From: Anaerolineae bacterium | GTDB lineage: Bacteria > Chloroflexota > Anaerolineae > B4-G1 | Assembly (NCBI GenBank): GCA_027079895.1 | Contig: JALWUZ010000701.1 | Location: 1-11,499 of the forward strand | Length of the DNA: 11,499 nt | Direction: 5' to 3' | Shown: one piece after another, positions 1 through 6,457 of the stretch | Layout of the letters: each line of letters opens with the position of its first letter | How positions within the stretch are numbered: the stretch's first letter is position 1 | Translations under genes and position numbers: made by a program | The notes under the pieces: generated by a model | Told to the model about the DNA's origin: nothing | What the model saw: the letters and a program-made list of their open reading frames with translations, nothing else | Databases searched by the model: none

Positions 1-1
1 C

Positions 2-133
2 GAGCCCCCCATCACCTACGCCGACATCACCAAAGCCCGCGACTTCCTGGGGTACGACCCGCAAGTGACGGTCGGCGAGGGGCTGCGTCGGCTTTGGGAA
101 TGGTATCAGGCGGAGATACTCGCAGCCGAATGA
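2..133 (+). CDS. NAD-dependent sugar-nucleotide epimerase/dehydratase, C-terminal end (partial)
   Basis: An open frame enters from the left edge and ends at TGA 131-133, giving 43 C-terminal residues. The segment YADITKARDFLGYDP, followed by a 'GLRRLWEWY' helix, matches the usual C-terminus of extended short-chain dehydrogenases that act on nucleotide sugars (UDP-glucose/UDP-glucuronate 4-epimerase type). In that family a 'D-x-(S/T)-K-A-x-x-x-L-G-Y-x-P' motif precedes a final 'GL...W' helix. These enzymes interconvert NDP-sugars for exopolysaccharide or cell-wall glycan synthesis in the cytoplasm. The Rossmann fold and catalytic YxxxK lie outside the window, so the exact substrate cannot be assigned. 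The stop overlaps the start of the next gene as ATGA, implying co-transcription and translational coupling with the secreted glycoside hydrolase. Confidence 0.72.
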   Translation, partial: EPPITYADITKARDFLGYDPQVTVGEGLRRLWEWYQAEILAAE

Positions 134-1824
134 ACCGCCGGATAGCGGCCCTGTTGCTCCTGTTGCTGCTCGTCTCCACCGTCGGAGCCCAGTCCCCCCC
201 GCCCGACCGCCGTTTCGGGGCGGTCGAGGCGTTCCGCGACCCCGTCGCCGCCGCCGAAGCCGGAGTCGGCTGGGAGCGGATTCTCTTCTACTGGTCGGAA
301 CTCCAGCCCAACGGCCCCGACGACTGGAACGGCTATCACGTGCCGGACGAGTGGCTCAATCAGGCCGCTGCCGTCGGGCGCGAGGTGGTGGCCGTCCTGA
401 AGCACACCCCCGCCTGGGCGACCGACGGCCTGCCCGGCTGCGGCGTCCCCAGGGGGCTCGACCTCCCCATCGAGGACCCCAACAACCTGTGGGCGCGGTT
501 CGTCCGGCGCGTCGTCCAAATCTACTACGGGCGCATCAGCCACTGGGTGATTTGGAACGAGCCGGACATCGCCCCGGGGACTTACGGCTCGGAGTGGTGC
601 GGCTCGGTCGAGGATTACTACCGCCTGCTCAAAGTGGCCTACCTGGCCGCCCACGAGGTGGACCCGAACGCGGTCATTCACCTGGCCGGTCTGACCCGCT
701 GGCACGACCCAGACTACCTGCGCCGCTTCCTGACCGTCGCCGTGCAGGACCCGACCGCGCCGGAGCACGGCTACTACTTCGACGTGGTCTCGCTGCACAT
801 CTACTTCCGCCCGGAGACTATCCCCCAGATTTTCCAGGAGACGCGCCGCACGCTGGCGGACTTCGGGCTCCAGAAACCGATCTGGCTGGACGAGACGAAC
901 GCGCCGCCGAACGACGATCCCCAGTGGCCGATGGCGGCGGCCAATTACGAAATCAGCCTCGACGAGCAGGCCGGATTCCTGTTGCAGGCGTTCGCCCTGG
1001 CCTTGAGTTCCGGCGCGGAGCGGATCGCCGTCTACAAGTGGCTGGATAACGACCTCCCGCCGGGGTTCGAGCCCTTCGGCCTGCTGCGCCCGGACCACAG
1101 CCGCCGCCCGGCCTACGACGCCTACCGGTTGATCACGACCCACTACGCCGGGACCATCTCCGCCGCCGAAGACCGGCACACGCTCTACACCGTCGTCACC
1201 CTGAACCGCGGGGCCGCGACTACCCGCGTGCTCTGGGCCCGCACTCAGGCGGACGTGACCGTCTCGCTGCCGGCGCTGGCCGCCACGGGGCGGCTGATAG
1301 ACCAGCACGGCGCGGAGCAGGTGGTCACGCCGGTGGACGGTCGCTATGCCATCGCGCTGCCCGGCGCCCGCTGCGCCGACAGCCGCGGCTGCATCATCGG
1401 CGGGCCGACTTACTTGCTGGTGGAGGAGGCGGGAGCGGAGGCCGCCGCGCCGCCTTCGGCAGCGACGGTGACGGCGGCGGAGATGACGCCACCGCCGACG
1501 GCGACGACCGTCCTATCCCCGACGGCCACCCGGCCGCCTTCTCCCACGCCGACGGACACCCCGACGGCGACCCCGACGGACACGCCGACCGTCACGCCCA
1601 GCCGGACGCCGACGGCGACCCCGACCCACACCCCCACCGCGACGCCGACCGCCACGCCGACCGTCACTCCGTCGGCCACACCGACGGCGACCCCGACGCT
1701 GACCCCCACGCCCCGCCTGGCGGCGATGGTGGTGAAGGGCTGGCCGACGCTCTGGCCGTTCCTGGTCGGAGTGGCGGTGATAATGCTGGCGATCACGGTG
1801 CTCACCGAACGCCGGGCCGGTTGA
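130..1824 (+). CDS. Secreted, membrane-anchored clan GH-A glycoside hydrolase (GH39/GH5-like) with Thr/Pro stalk
   Basis: The protein is 564 aa from ATG 130. This start is chosen over an in-frame TTG at 94 because it gives a clean signal peptide (Arg-Arg, seven leucines, then a 'TVGA' cleavage site near residue 20) and overlaps the upstream stop as ATGA. Residues about 25-330 look like a (beta/alpha)8 retaining glycosidase. WNEPD has the presumed acid/base E144, and 'IWLDETN' has the presumed nucleophile E255, the usual clan-A arrangement on strands 4 and 7. Residues about 345-440 resemble a small beta-sandwich. Residues about 450-530 are a low-complexity Thr/Pro stalk of TPTATPT units. Residues about 541-558 form a hydrophobic helix followed by TERRAG, so the enzyme is probably tethered outside the membrane. 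The family hydrolyses beta-linked glycans, but the substrate is not readable. The epimerase upstream suggests a surface-polysaccharide locus. The catalytic fold is likely; the GH family number is a guess. Confidence 0.8.
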   Translation: MNRRIAALLLLLLLVSTVGAQSPPPDRRFGAVEAFRDPVAAAEAGVGWERILFYWSELQPNGPDDWNGYHVPDEWLNQAAAVGREVVAVLKHTPAWATDGLPGCGVPRGLDLPIEDPNNLWARFVRRVVQIYYGRISHWVIWNEPDIAPGTYGSEWCGSVEDYYRLLKVAYLAAHEVDPNAVIHLAGLTRWHDPDYLRRFLTVAVQDPTAPEHGYYFDVVSLHIYFRPETIPQIFQETRRTLADFGLQKPIWLDETNAPPNDDPQWPMAAANYEISLDEQAGFLLQAFALALSSGAERIAVYKWLDNDLPPGFEPFGLLRPDHSRRPAYDAYRLITTHYAGTISAAEDRHTLYTVVTLNRGAATTRVLWARTQADVTVSLPALAATGRLIDQHGAEQVVTPVDGRYAIALPGARCADSRGCIIGGPTYLLVEEAGAEAAAPPSAATVTAAEMTPPPTATTVLSPTATRPPSPTPTDTPTATPTDTPTVTPSRTPTATPTHTPTATPTATPTVTPSATPTATPTLTPTPRLAAMVVKGWPTLWPFLVGVAVIMLAITVLTERRAG

Positions 1825-1849
1825 CAGCGGCGGGCTCCTGTGTTATGCT
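1821..1849 (+). promoter_or_regulatory. Sigma70-type promoter for the HDAC-family gene
   Basis: A perfect -35 TTGACA (1821-1826), a 17-bp spacer and a -10 TATGCT (1844-1849) are visible. The bases before the -10 are TGT (1841-1843), an extended -10. The start point would be near 1856, leaving a leader of about 25 nt that contains AGGAGG (1871-1876) ahead of ATG 1881. The -35 contains the TGA stop (1822-1824) of the glycoside hydrolase gene. Confidence 0.72.
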
Positions 1850-1880
1850 CCGTCCCGCGACAAGATTGAGAGGAGGCCCT

Positions 1881-2912
1881 ATGACCACAGCCTACGTCTA
1901 CGACCCGCTCTACCTGGAACACAATCAGCCGACGCACCCGGAGAGCGCGGACCGGTTGGAGCGCATTCTGCGGGTGCTGGAGGACGAGGGGATGCTCCCG
2001 CGCCTGCGCCATCTGCCGCCGCGCCCGGCGACGGAGGAGGAGTTGCTCCGCGTCCACACCGCCGGCCACATCGAGCACGTGCGCCGGGCCGTGGCCCAGG
2101 GGCGGCACTACCTCGACCCCGACACCTACATCAACTCCCATTCCTTCGACGCCGCGCTCCTGGCCGCCGGAGGGCTCGTTCGGGCGGTGGAGGCGGTGCT
2201 GACCGGCGAGATAGACAACGGCTTCGCCCTGGTGCGCCCGCCGGGCCACCACGCCACCGCCGACCGCTCGATGGGGTTCTGCATTTTCAACAACGTCGCC
2301 GTCGCCGCGCGGGCTGCCCTGACGTTCCCCGCAGTCGAACGGGTGTTCATCGCCGATTTCGACGTCCATCACGGCAACGGCACTCAGGACGCCTTCGCCT
2401 CCGACCCGGCGGTCTTCTACTTTTCGACCCACCAGTCCCCCTACTACCCCGGCACCGGCCGTTGGGACGAGGTCGGCTTCGGCGACGGGAAAGGCACGCT
2501 GCTAAACGTGCCGCTGCCGCCGCGGGTGGGGGATTCCGGCTTCGCCCGCATCTTCGAGGAACTGGTGTGGCCGGTGGCGGAACGCTTCCGGCCGGACCTG
2601 ATTCTCGTCTCGGCGGGGTACGACGCCCACTGGAACGACCCGCTGGCGCAGATGAATCTCTCGCTGGCCGGGTATGCCCACATCGCCCAAGAGTTGGTCT
2701 CGCTGGCGCGTCACCTGTGCGGGGGGCGGATCGTCTTCACCCTGGAAGGGGGCTACAATCTCGAGGTGCTGGCCTACGGCGTGCTCAACACCTTCGCCGC
2801 CCTGCTGGGGGACGAGGACATCGTTGACCCCATCGGCCCAACCCTCTACCCCGAACGCTCGATAGACGACCTGCTCGCCCGCCTCAAGCGAATCCACCGC
2901 CTGGAGGCTTGA
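1881..2912 (+). CDS. Histone deacetylase / AcuC / acetylpolyamine amidohydrolase family protein
   Basis: The protein is 343 aa and starts at ATG 1881, with AGGAGG five bases upstream. An in-frame TTG at 1821 is rejected because it lies inside the promoter. All hallmarks of the zinc-dependent arginase/deacetylase fold are present: RPPGHHAT with the tandem catalytic histidines H123 and H124; DFDVHHGNG with zinc ligands D161 and H163; SAGYDAH with zinc ligand D248; and LEGGYN with the transition-state tyrosine Y292. It is therefore expected to be an active cytoplasmic hydrolase removing acetyl groups from lysines or from small acetylated amines. Bacterial relatives include AcuC (acetyl-CoA synthetase deacetylation) and acetylpolyamine amidohydrolases; the sequence alone does not separate these. 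The length fits a stand-alone bacterial member. It appears monocistronic, with its own promoter and a tRNA promoter beginning at its stop codon. Confidence 0.93.
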   Translation: MTTAYVYDPLYLEHNQPTHPESADRLERILRVLEDEGMLPRLRHLPPRPATEEELLRVHTAGHIEHVRRAVAQGRHYLDPDTYINSHSFDAALLAAGGLVRAVEAVLTGEIDNGFALVRPPGHHATADRSMGFCIFNNVAVAARAALTFPAVERVFIADFDVHHGNGTQDAFASDPAVFYFSTHQSPYYPGTGRWDEVGFGDGKGTLLNVPLPPRVGDSGFARIFEELVWPVAERFRPDLILVSAGYDAHWNDPLAQMNLSLAGYAHIAQELVSLARHLCGGRIVFTLEGGYNLEVLAYGVLNTFAALLGDEDIVDPIGPTLYPERSIDDLLARLKRIHRLEA

Positions 2913-2936
2913 CCTTTCTTTGGGGTGTGGTACAAT
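2909..2936 (+). promoter_or_regulatory. Promoter of tRNA-Gln
   Basis: The -35 is TTGACC (2909-2914), the spacer 16 bp, and the -10 TACAAT (2931-2936), preceded by TGG (2928-2930) as an extended -10. The start point would be near 2943, seven bases before the mature tRNA. The -35 contains the TGA stop (2910-2912) of the deacetylase gene. Confidence 0.75.
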
Positions 2937-2949
2937 ATCGCCCGCACGC

Positions 2950-3020
2950 TGGGGGCTCGTCTAATGGCAGGACAGCGGACTCTGAATCCGTATGTGGGGG
3001 TTCGAATCCTCCGCCCCCAG
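2950..3020 (+). tRNA. tRNA-Gln (anticodon CTG)
   Basis: A full cloverleaf can be drawn. The acceptor is TGGGGGC (2950-2956) paired with GCCCCCA (3013-3019), with discriminator G3020. The D arm is GTC/GAC around a TAATGGCAG loop. The anticodon stem is GCGGA/TCCGT with loop CTCTGAA, which places anticodon CTG at 2982-2984 and reads CAG. The T arm is GGGGG-TTCGAAT-CCTCC with one G-T pair. The U1-A72 pair and the G discriminator are typical of tRNA-Gln. The bases after 3020 are CCT, so the 3' CCA is not encoded and must be added by tRNA nucleotidyltransferase. A good promoter lies just upstream and a T-tailed hairpin just downstream. Confidence 0.95.
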
Positions 3021-3030
3021 CCTTCCGCCC

Positions 3031-3065
3031 AGACCTCATGAGCCTGAAGGCCCGTGAGGTCTTTT
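3031..3065 (+). terminator. Intrinsic terminator of tRNA-Gln
   Basis: A perfect 8-bp inverted repeat, AGACCTCA (3031-3038) and TGAGGTCT (3055-3062), runs directly into TTTT (3062-3065). An inner GCC/GGC pairing can extend the hairpin. It sits 10 nt after the tRNA, the normal place for a tRNA terminator, and ends 31 nt before the NAD kinase start. Confidence 0.75.
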
Positions 3066-3096
3066 GCTTCTCCTGACCGAATCCAACCGTGAGGCT

Positions 3097-3942
3097 ATGA
3101 ACACCGTCGGCGTCCTCTACAACCCCCGTATGGCGGCGGCCCGCTCCCTGGCCGACGAGGTCGCGGCATGGGCGGAGCGGCGCGGAGTTATGGTGCAAGT
3201 CTGCACCCCCGACGAGGCCGCTGCCGTCATCCGCTGGGACGAGAGCGACATCCTGGTGACGCTCGGCGGCGACGGCTCCATCCTGCGGGCGGCACGGGCC
3301 GCCGCCCCCTACGGGACCCCCATCCTGGGCGTCAACCTGGGGCGGGTCGGCTTCCTCACCGAGGCTACCCCGGAAAACTGGCCGTCCGTCCTGGCGCGGG
3401 TACTCGTCGGGGACTACTGGCTGGAGGAACGGATGATGCTCCGGGTGACGGCCCGGTCGGGCGGGGCGGCCACCCCGCCAGCGGACGCCCTGAACGACGT
3501 GGTGGTCGGGCGGGGCGCACGGGCGCGGGTCGTCCATCTTCACGTCGCCGTGGACGGCGGACGGCTGGCGACCTACATAGCCGACGGCCTGGTCGTCGCT
3601 ACCCCGACCGGCAGCACCGCCTACGCCCTGGCGGCCGGCGGGCCGGTGCTGCCGCCTCAACTGCGCAACATCCTCCTGGTGCCGGTCGCCCCCCACTTGA
3701 GTATGGAGCGGCCGATCGTCCTGGCGGAAGGAGTGACGGTGCGTATCAGCGTCGGCGGCGGCCGCCCGGCGGTGCTGACGGTGGACGGCGAGGTGTACGC
3801 CGAACTGTCCGACGGCGACGAGGTCATCGTCGAGGCCAGCCCCCACGTGGCCCGCTTCGTCAGGGTGCAGGAAAAGACCTACTTCTACAAAACCCTGGTG
3901 GCGCGGCTGACCCCGCGCGGCGGTCAGGCCGCGCGGCCTTGA
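3097..3942 (+). CDS. nadK: NAD kinase (ATP-NAD kinase family)
   Basis: The protein is 281 aa from ATG 3097. It begins MNTVGVLYNP, the expected first strand, so an in-frame TTG at 3064 (inside the terminator) is rejected. The ribosome site is poor: GAGG at 3091-3094 is only two bases from the ATG. Diagnostic motifs are GGDGS (57-61, with D59 in the phosphate/catalytic loop), GVNLGRVGFLTE (78-89), LND (N133, D134) for NAD ribose contact, and DGLVVATPTGSTAY (163-175-type loop) for nucleotide binding. It phosphorylates the 2'-hydroxyl of NAD to make NADP in the cytoplasm. The length is typical of bacterial NadK. The usual 'NPxxxxxRPIVL' stretch reads 'VAPHLSMERPIVL' here. No convincing promoter of its own is visible; transcription may come from read-through of the tRNA unit. 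Confidence 0.93.
   Translation: MNTVGVLYNPRMAAARSLADEVAAWAERRGVMVQVCTPDEAAAVIRWDESDILVTLGGDGSILRAARAAAPYGTPILGVNLGRVGFLTEATPENWPSVLARVLVGDYWLEERMMLRVTARSGGAATPPADALNDVVVGRGARARVVHLHVAVDGGRLATYIADGLVVATPTGSTAYALAAGGPVLPPQLRNILLVPVAPHLSMERPIVLAEGVTVRISVGGGRPAVLTVDGEVYAELSDGDEVIVEASPHVARFVRVQEKTYFYKTLVARLTPRGGQAARP
3913..3936 (+). terminator. GC-rich hairpin at the 3' end of nadK, possible terminator
   Basis: A perfect 9-bp stem, CCGCGCGGC (3913-3921) with GCCGCGCGG (3928-3936), closes a GGTCAG loop within the last codons of NAD kinase. No T-tract follows; the next bases are CCTTGAAAATTG. It could attenuate transcripts entering the next promoter, or be a by-product of GC-rich coding. Confidence 0.35.
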
Positions 3943-3966
3943 AAATTGCCCCCCTTGTGGTAGACT
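3939..3966 (+). promoter_or_regulatory. Promoter of the AAA+ ATPase gene, probably giving a leaderless mRNA
   Basis: The -35 is TTGAAA (3939-3944), the spacer 16 bp, and the -10 TAGACT (3961-3966), preceded by TGG as an extended -10. The start point would fall at about 3973, at most a few bases before ATG 3976. The nine bases between the -10 and the ATG (AGGCCCACG) hold no Shine-Dalgarno at usable distance. The -35 contains the nadK stop codon (3940-3942). Confidence 0.65.
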
Positions 3967-3975
3967 AGGCCCACG

Positions 3976-6159
3976 ATGGGCGACCCAGACCTCAACCTCC
4001 GGCATTTGCAACTGGAACTGAGCCGCATAGATGTCCTGCTCCGCCGCGAACTGCTCCGCTGGCAGCGGGCCGGCCAGTCCCCCGCCGACGACTTCCGCGG
4101 ACTGTACCTCTCCGACGAGCAAGCCGCCTCCCTGATGGAACGCCCCCTCGGCGCCAGTTGGGGGCAGACCGTCGCGCTGTCGCCGGAGGAGAAGCGGGAC
4201 TTCGCCGCCGCCTTCGTCAAGGCGACCAGGGAGGCGGAGCGGATGGCCCGCCGCATGCGGCAGCAGAACACTCCCCCCCGCCTGGACGTGCTGACGGCGG
4301 TCTGCGGCCTCGACCGCTTCGAGCGGGACGTGTTCCTCCTCTGTCTGGCCCCCGCGCTTGATCTGCGGTACCGCTGGGTCTACGGCTACCTCCAGGACGA
4401 CATCACCCGCCGCTACCCCGCCGTCAACCTCGCGCTCGACCTGCTGGGTGAGCCCGCCGGCGTGGAACGGCTCTCCCTCCTCGCCCGCTTCGCCGACGAC
4501 GCCCCCCTGTTCCGGTGGCGACTGCTGGAAAAATCGGCCGCCGGCGATGAGCACGCCCCCCTCCTGGCGCACGCCCTGCACCCCGACGCCGGAGTCGTCT
4601 CCTGGCTTCTGGGGGATTACCGCCCCGGCGGGCGACTCGCGCCTTACGCCCGTTTGCTCCCCCCCGGTGACGCCGACGAGTTCCCCCCGCTCCTGCTGAC
4701 CGACGACAGCCGCGCCGACCTGGAGCGGGCCGTCGCCGGGCCGGAGCCGCCGCTGATCGTCCTCCACGGCCCGGACGAGACCGCCCGGCAGGCGGCGGCC
4801 CACTTCGTCGCCGACTGCGCCGGACAGCCCCTCCTGCGGCTCGACCTGGGCGCGGTGGTCGCCGACGGGCAGAAACCCCGCGTGGCCCTGGAACTGACCG
4901 TGCGCGACGCCGCCCTCGTCGGCGCACTCCCCTACATCACCGGCTGGGACGCCGTCCTGACCGGCGGCGTGCCCCGCGATGACCTGCTGACCATCCTCTG
5001 CGACCAGACGCGCCTCGCCATCGTCTCCGGGCGGCAGGACTGGCGGGCCCAGGGGGTCGCACGGGACAAAGTCCTGCTGTGGATGGAGTTCCCCAAGCCG
5101 GGGTACGCGCGGCGGCGGCGACTGTGGGCCCACTTCGTCGAGCGTTACCTCGGCCGCCCGCCCGCCGACCTCGCCCTGGACGTGGACGCCCCGGCCGGCC
5201 AGTTCGTCCTCACCGGCGGCCAGATTCGGGATGCCGTGGCGACGGCGCGGGACGACGCCCTCCGGCGCGGCGGACGGACGGACAGCGCGGCCCTCTTCGC
5301 GGCGGCGCGGCTCCACTCCAGCCCCAACCTCGCCCACCTGGCTCGCCAGATCATCCCCCGCTACACCTGGGAGGACATCATCCTCCCCCCCGACCAGATG
5401 AAACTGCTGCGGGAGATTGTGGCGACGGTGCGCCACCGCCCCCAGGTTCTCGAAGAGTGGGGCGTCGGGCGCAAACTGGCCGCCGGCGCGGGGACGGCCA
5501 TGCTCTTCGCCGGAGAGCCGGGCACCGGCAAGACGATGGCCGCCGAGGTCATCGCCGCCGACCTCGCGCTCGACCTGTACCGCATTGACCTTTCGACCGT
5601 CGTCAGCAAATACATCGGCGAGACGGAGAAGAACCTGGAGCGCATCTTCAGCGAAGCGCAGAACAGCAACGCCATCCTCTTCTTCGACGAGGCGGACGCC
5701 CTCTTCGGCAAACGGTCGGAAGTGCGGGACGCCCACGACCGGTACGCCAACATCGAGGTCGGCTATCTCTTGCAACGCATGGAGGCTTACGACGGCATCA
5801 CCATCCTGGCGACCAACCTACGGGCCAATCTGGACGAGGCGTTCACCCGCCGCCTGCAATTCATCGTCGAGTTCCCCTTCCCGGAGGAGGAGTACCGGCG
5901 GCGCATCTGGGAGACCCTCTTCCCGCCCGACGTGCCCCGCGCCCCGGATGTGGACCTGCCGTTTCTGGCCCGGCGGTTCCGACTGGCGGGGGGGAGCATC
6001 CGCAACATCATCGTCAACGCCGCGTTCCTGGCGGCCGCCGACGGCGGGCCGGTCACGATGGCGCATCTGCTGCACAGCACCCGCCGCGAGTTGCAGAAGA
6101 TGGGGCGGCTGGTCAACGAGCGCGACCTGGCCTGGGACGACGACGGACCGAAGGGTTAG
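3976..6159 (+). CDS. AAA+ ATPase of the contractile-injection-system-associated type (Afp15/Pvc15-like)
   Basis: The protein is 727 aa. Residues about 1-230 are a helical/winged-helix-like N-terminal region; its 'LDRFERDVFLLCLAPALDLRYRWVYGYLQDD' style (about residues 112-142) is characteristic of ATPases encoded with extracellular contractile injection systems. Residues about 245-450 look like a degenerate first ATPase domain: the Walker A position reads HGPDETAR (264-271), with no GKT. Residues about 460-700 are an intact AAA+ module: Walker A GEPGTGKT (513-520, K519), Walker B ILFFDEAD (D571, E572), sensor-1 N614 in ATN, arginine-finger candidates R625/R626, and sensor-2 R676 in GGSIRN. It should form a cytoplasmic ring ATPase that remodels protein substrates. 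No sheath, tube, spike or baseplate gene occurs in the window, so its partner is unknown. The start at ATG 3976 rests on frame and promoter position, as there is no ribosome site. Confidence 0.85.
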   Translation: MGDPDLNLRHLQLELSRIDVLLRRELLRWQRAGQSPADDFRGLYLSDEQAASLMERPLGASWGQTVALSPEEKRDFAAAFVKATREAERMARRMRQQNTPPRLDVLTAVCGLDRFERDVFLLCLAPALDLRYRWVYGYLQDDITRRYPAVNLALDLLGEPAGVERLSLLARFADDAPLFRWRLLEKSAAGDEHAPLLAHALHPDAGVVSWLLGDYRPGGRLAPYARLLPPGDADEFPPLLLTDDSRADLERAVAGPEPPLIVLHGPDETARQAAAHFVADCAGQPLLRLDLGAVVADGQKPRVALELTVRDAALVGALPYITGWDAVLTGGVPRDDLLTILCDQTRLAIVSGRQDWRAQGVARDKVLLWMEFPKPGYARRRRLWAHFVERYLGRPPADLALDVDAPAGQFVLTGGQIRDAVATARDDALRRGGRTDSAALFAAARLHSSPNLAHLARQIIPRYTWEDIILPPDQMKLLREIVATVRHRPQVLEEWGVGRKLAAGAGTAMLFAGEPGTGKTMAAEVIAADLALDLYRIDLSTVVSKYIGETEKNLERIFSEAQNSNAILFFDEADALFGKRSEVRDAHDRYANIEVGYLLQRMEAYDGITILATNLRANLDEAFTRRLQFIVEFPFPEEEYRRRIWETLFPPDVPRAPDVDLPFLARRFRLAGGSIRNIIVNAAFLAAADGGPVTMAHLLHSTRRELQKMGRLVNERDLAWDDDGPKG

Positions 6160-6223
6160 CACGCTCGCGTATCAGCGATGAAATGTGGTGAGGATATGAT
6201 CAGTAGTAGAAAGGGGGATAGCA

Positions 6224-6457
6224 ATGAGAGCAGATACAGCGTTGGTGACCGAACTTCTACCCAAGGTACAGGTTCTCTCACGGGCTGATAAATTGCGTCT
6301 GATGCAGTTCTTGGTGTTTGAACTGGCACGAGAAGAAGGTGTCGCTTTGCTGCGACCTGACCAGGATTACCCGATTTGGACGCCCTACGACGCTTTTGAG
6401 GCCGCTGAGACCTTACTGAACGCCCTTGAAAGGGAGCAAGTCACCTATGCTAATTGA
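6224..6457 (+). CDS. Small protein of unknown function, partner of the aspartic protease
   Basis: The protein is 77 aa, starting at ATG 6224 with AAGGGGG (6211-6217) at good spacing. A lone -10-like TATGAT (6195-6200) lies upstream, with no clear -35. Residues about 6-38 look like amphipathic helix, with an 'LSRADKLRLMQFL' segment of a kind seen in many small helical, antitoxin-like proteins. Residues about 49-68 contain YPIWTPYDAFEAAETLL, probably a second helix after a Trp/Tyr/Pro turn. There is no signal peptide, membrane helix, Cys or catalytic motif. It overlaps the next gene by 11 nt, so the two are surely translated together. Base composition is about 50% GC, far below the neighbours, suggesting recent acquisition as a two-gene cassette. 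A regulator, inhibitor or substrate of the protease is a reasonable guess only. Confidence 0.75.
   Translation: MRADTALVTELLPKVQVLSRADKLRLMQFLVFELAREEGVALLRPDQDYPIWTPYDAFEAAETLLNALEREQVTYAN

Noticed and set aside
106..1308. 400-aa open frame on the - strand opposite the glycoside hydrolase
   Set aside because: It has low-complexity composition, no domain and no ribosome site, and is fully antisense to a gene with clear catalytic motifs.
1545..1715. Possible CRISPR-like or tandem DNA array
   Set aside because: The units are short, degenerate and in frame with Thr-Pro codons; there are no conserved repeats with unique spacers.
1821..1880. TTG start giving a 20-aa longer deacetylase
   Set aside because: The TTG is the -35 box itself, and ATG 1881 has an ideal AGGAGG.
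1410..2432. - strand frame with a VGVAVGV repeat
   Set aside because: The repeat is only the reverse reading of the Thr/Pro codons of the hydrolase stalk, and the frame runs into the deacetylase gene.
3064..3096. TTG start giving an 11-aa longer NAD kinase
   Set aside because: It falls in the T-tract of the tRNA terminator, and the family's first strand begins right at ATG 3097.
4424..4927. Arg-rich 167-aa frame on the - strand
   Set aside because: The extreme Arg/Gly/Pro content is typical of a GC-rich shadow frame inside the ATPase gene.
2884..5775. 963-aa open frame on the - strand
   Set aside because: It runs antisense across the tRNA, nadK and the ATPase, all strongly supported. The translation is rich in Gly/Val/Arg/Asp/Gln with no recognisable motif; long antisense frames are expected in GC-rich coding DNA.
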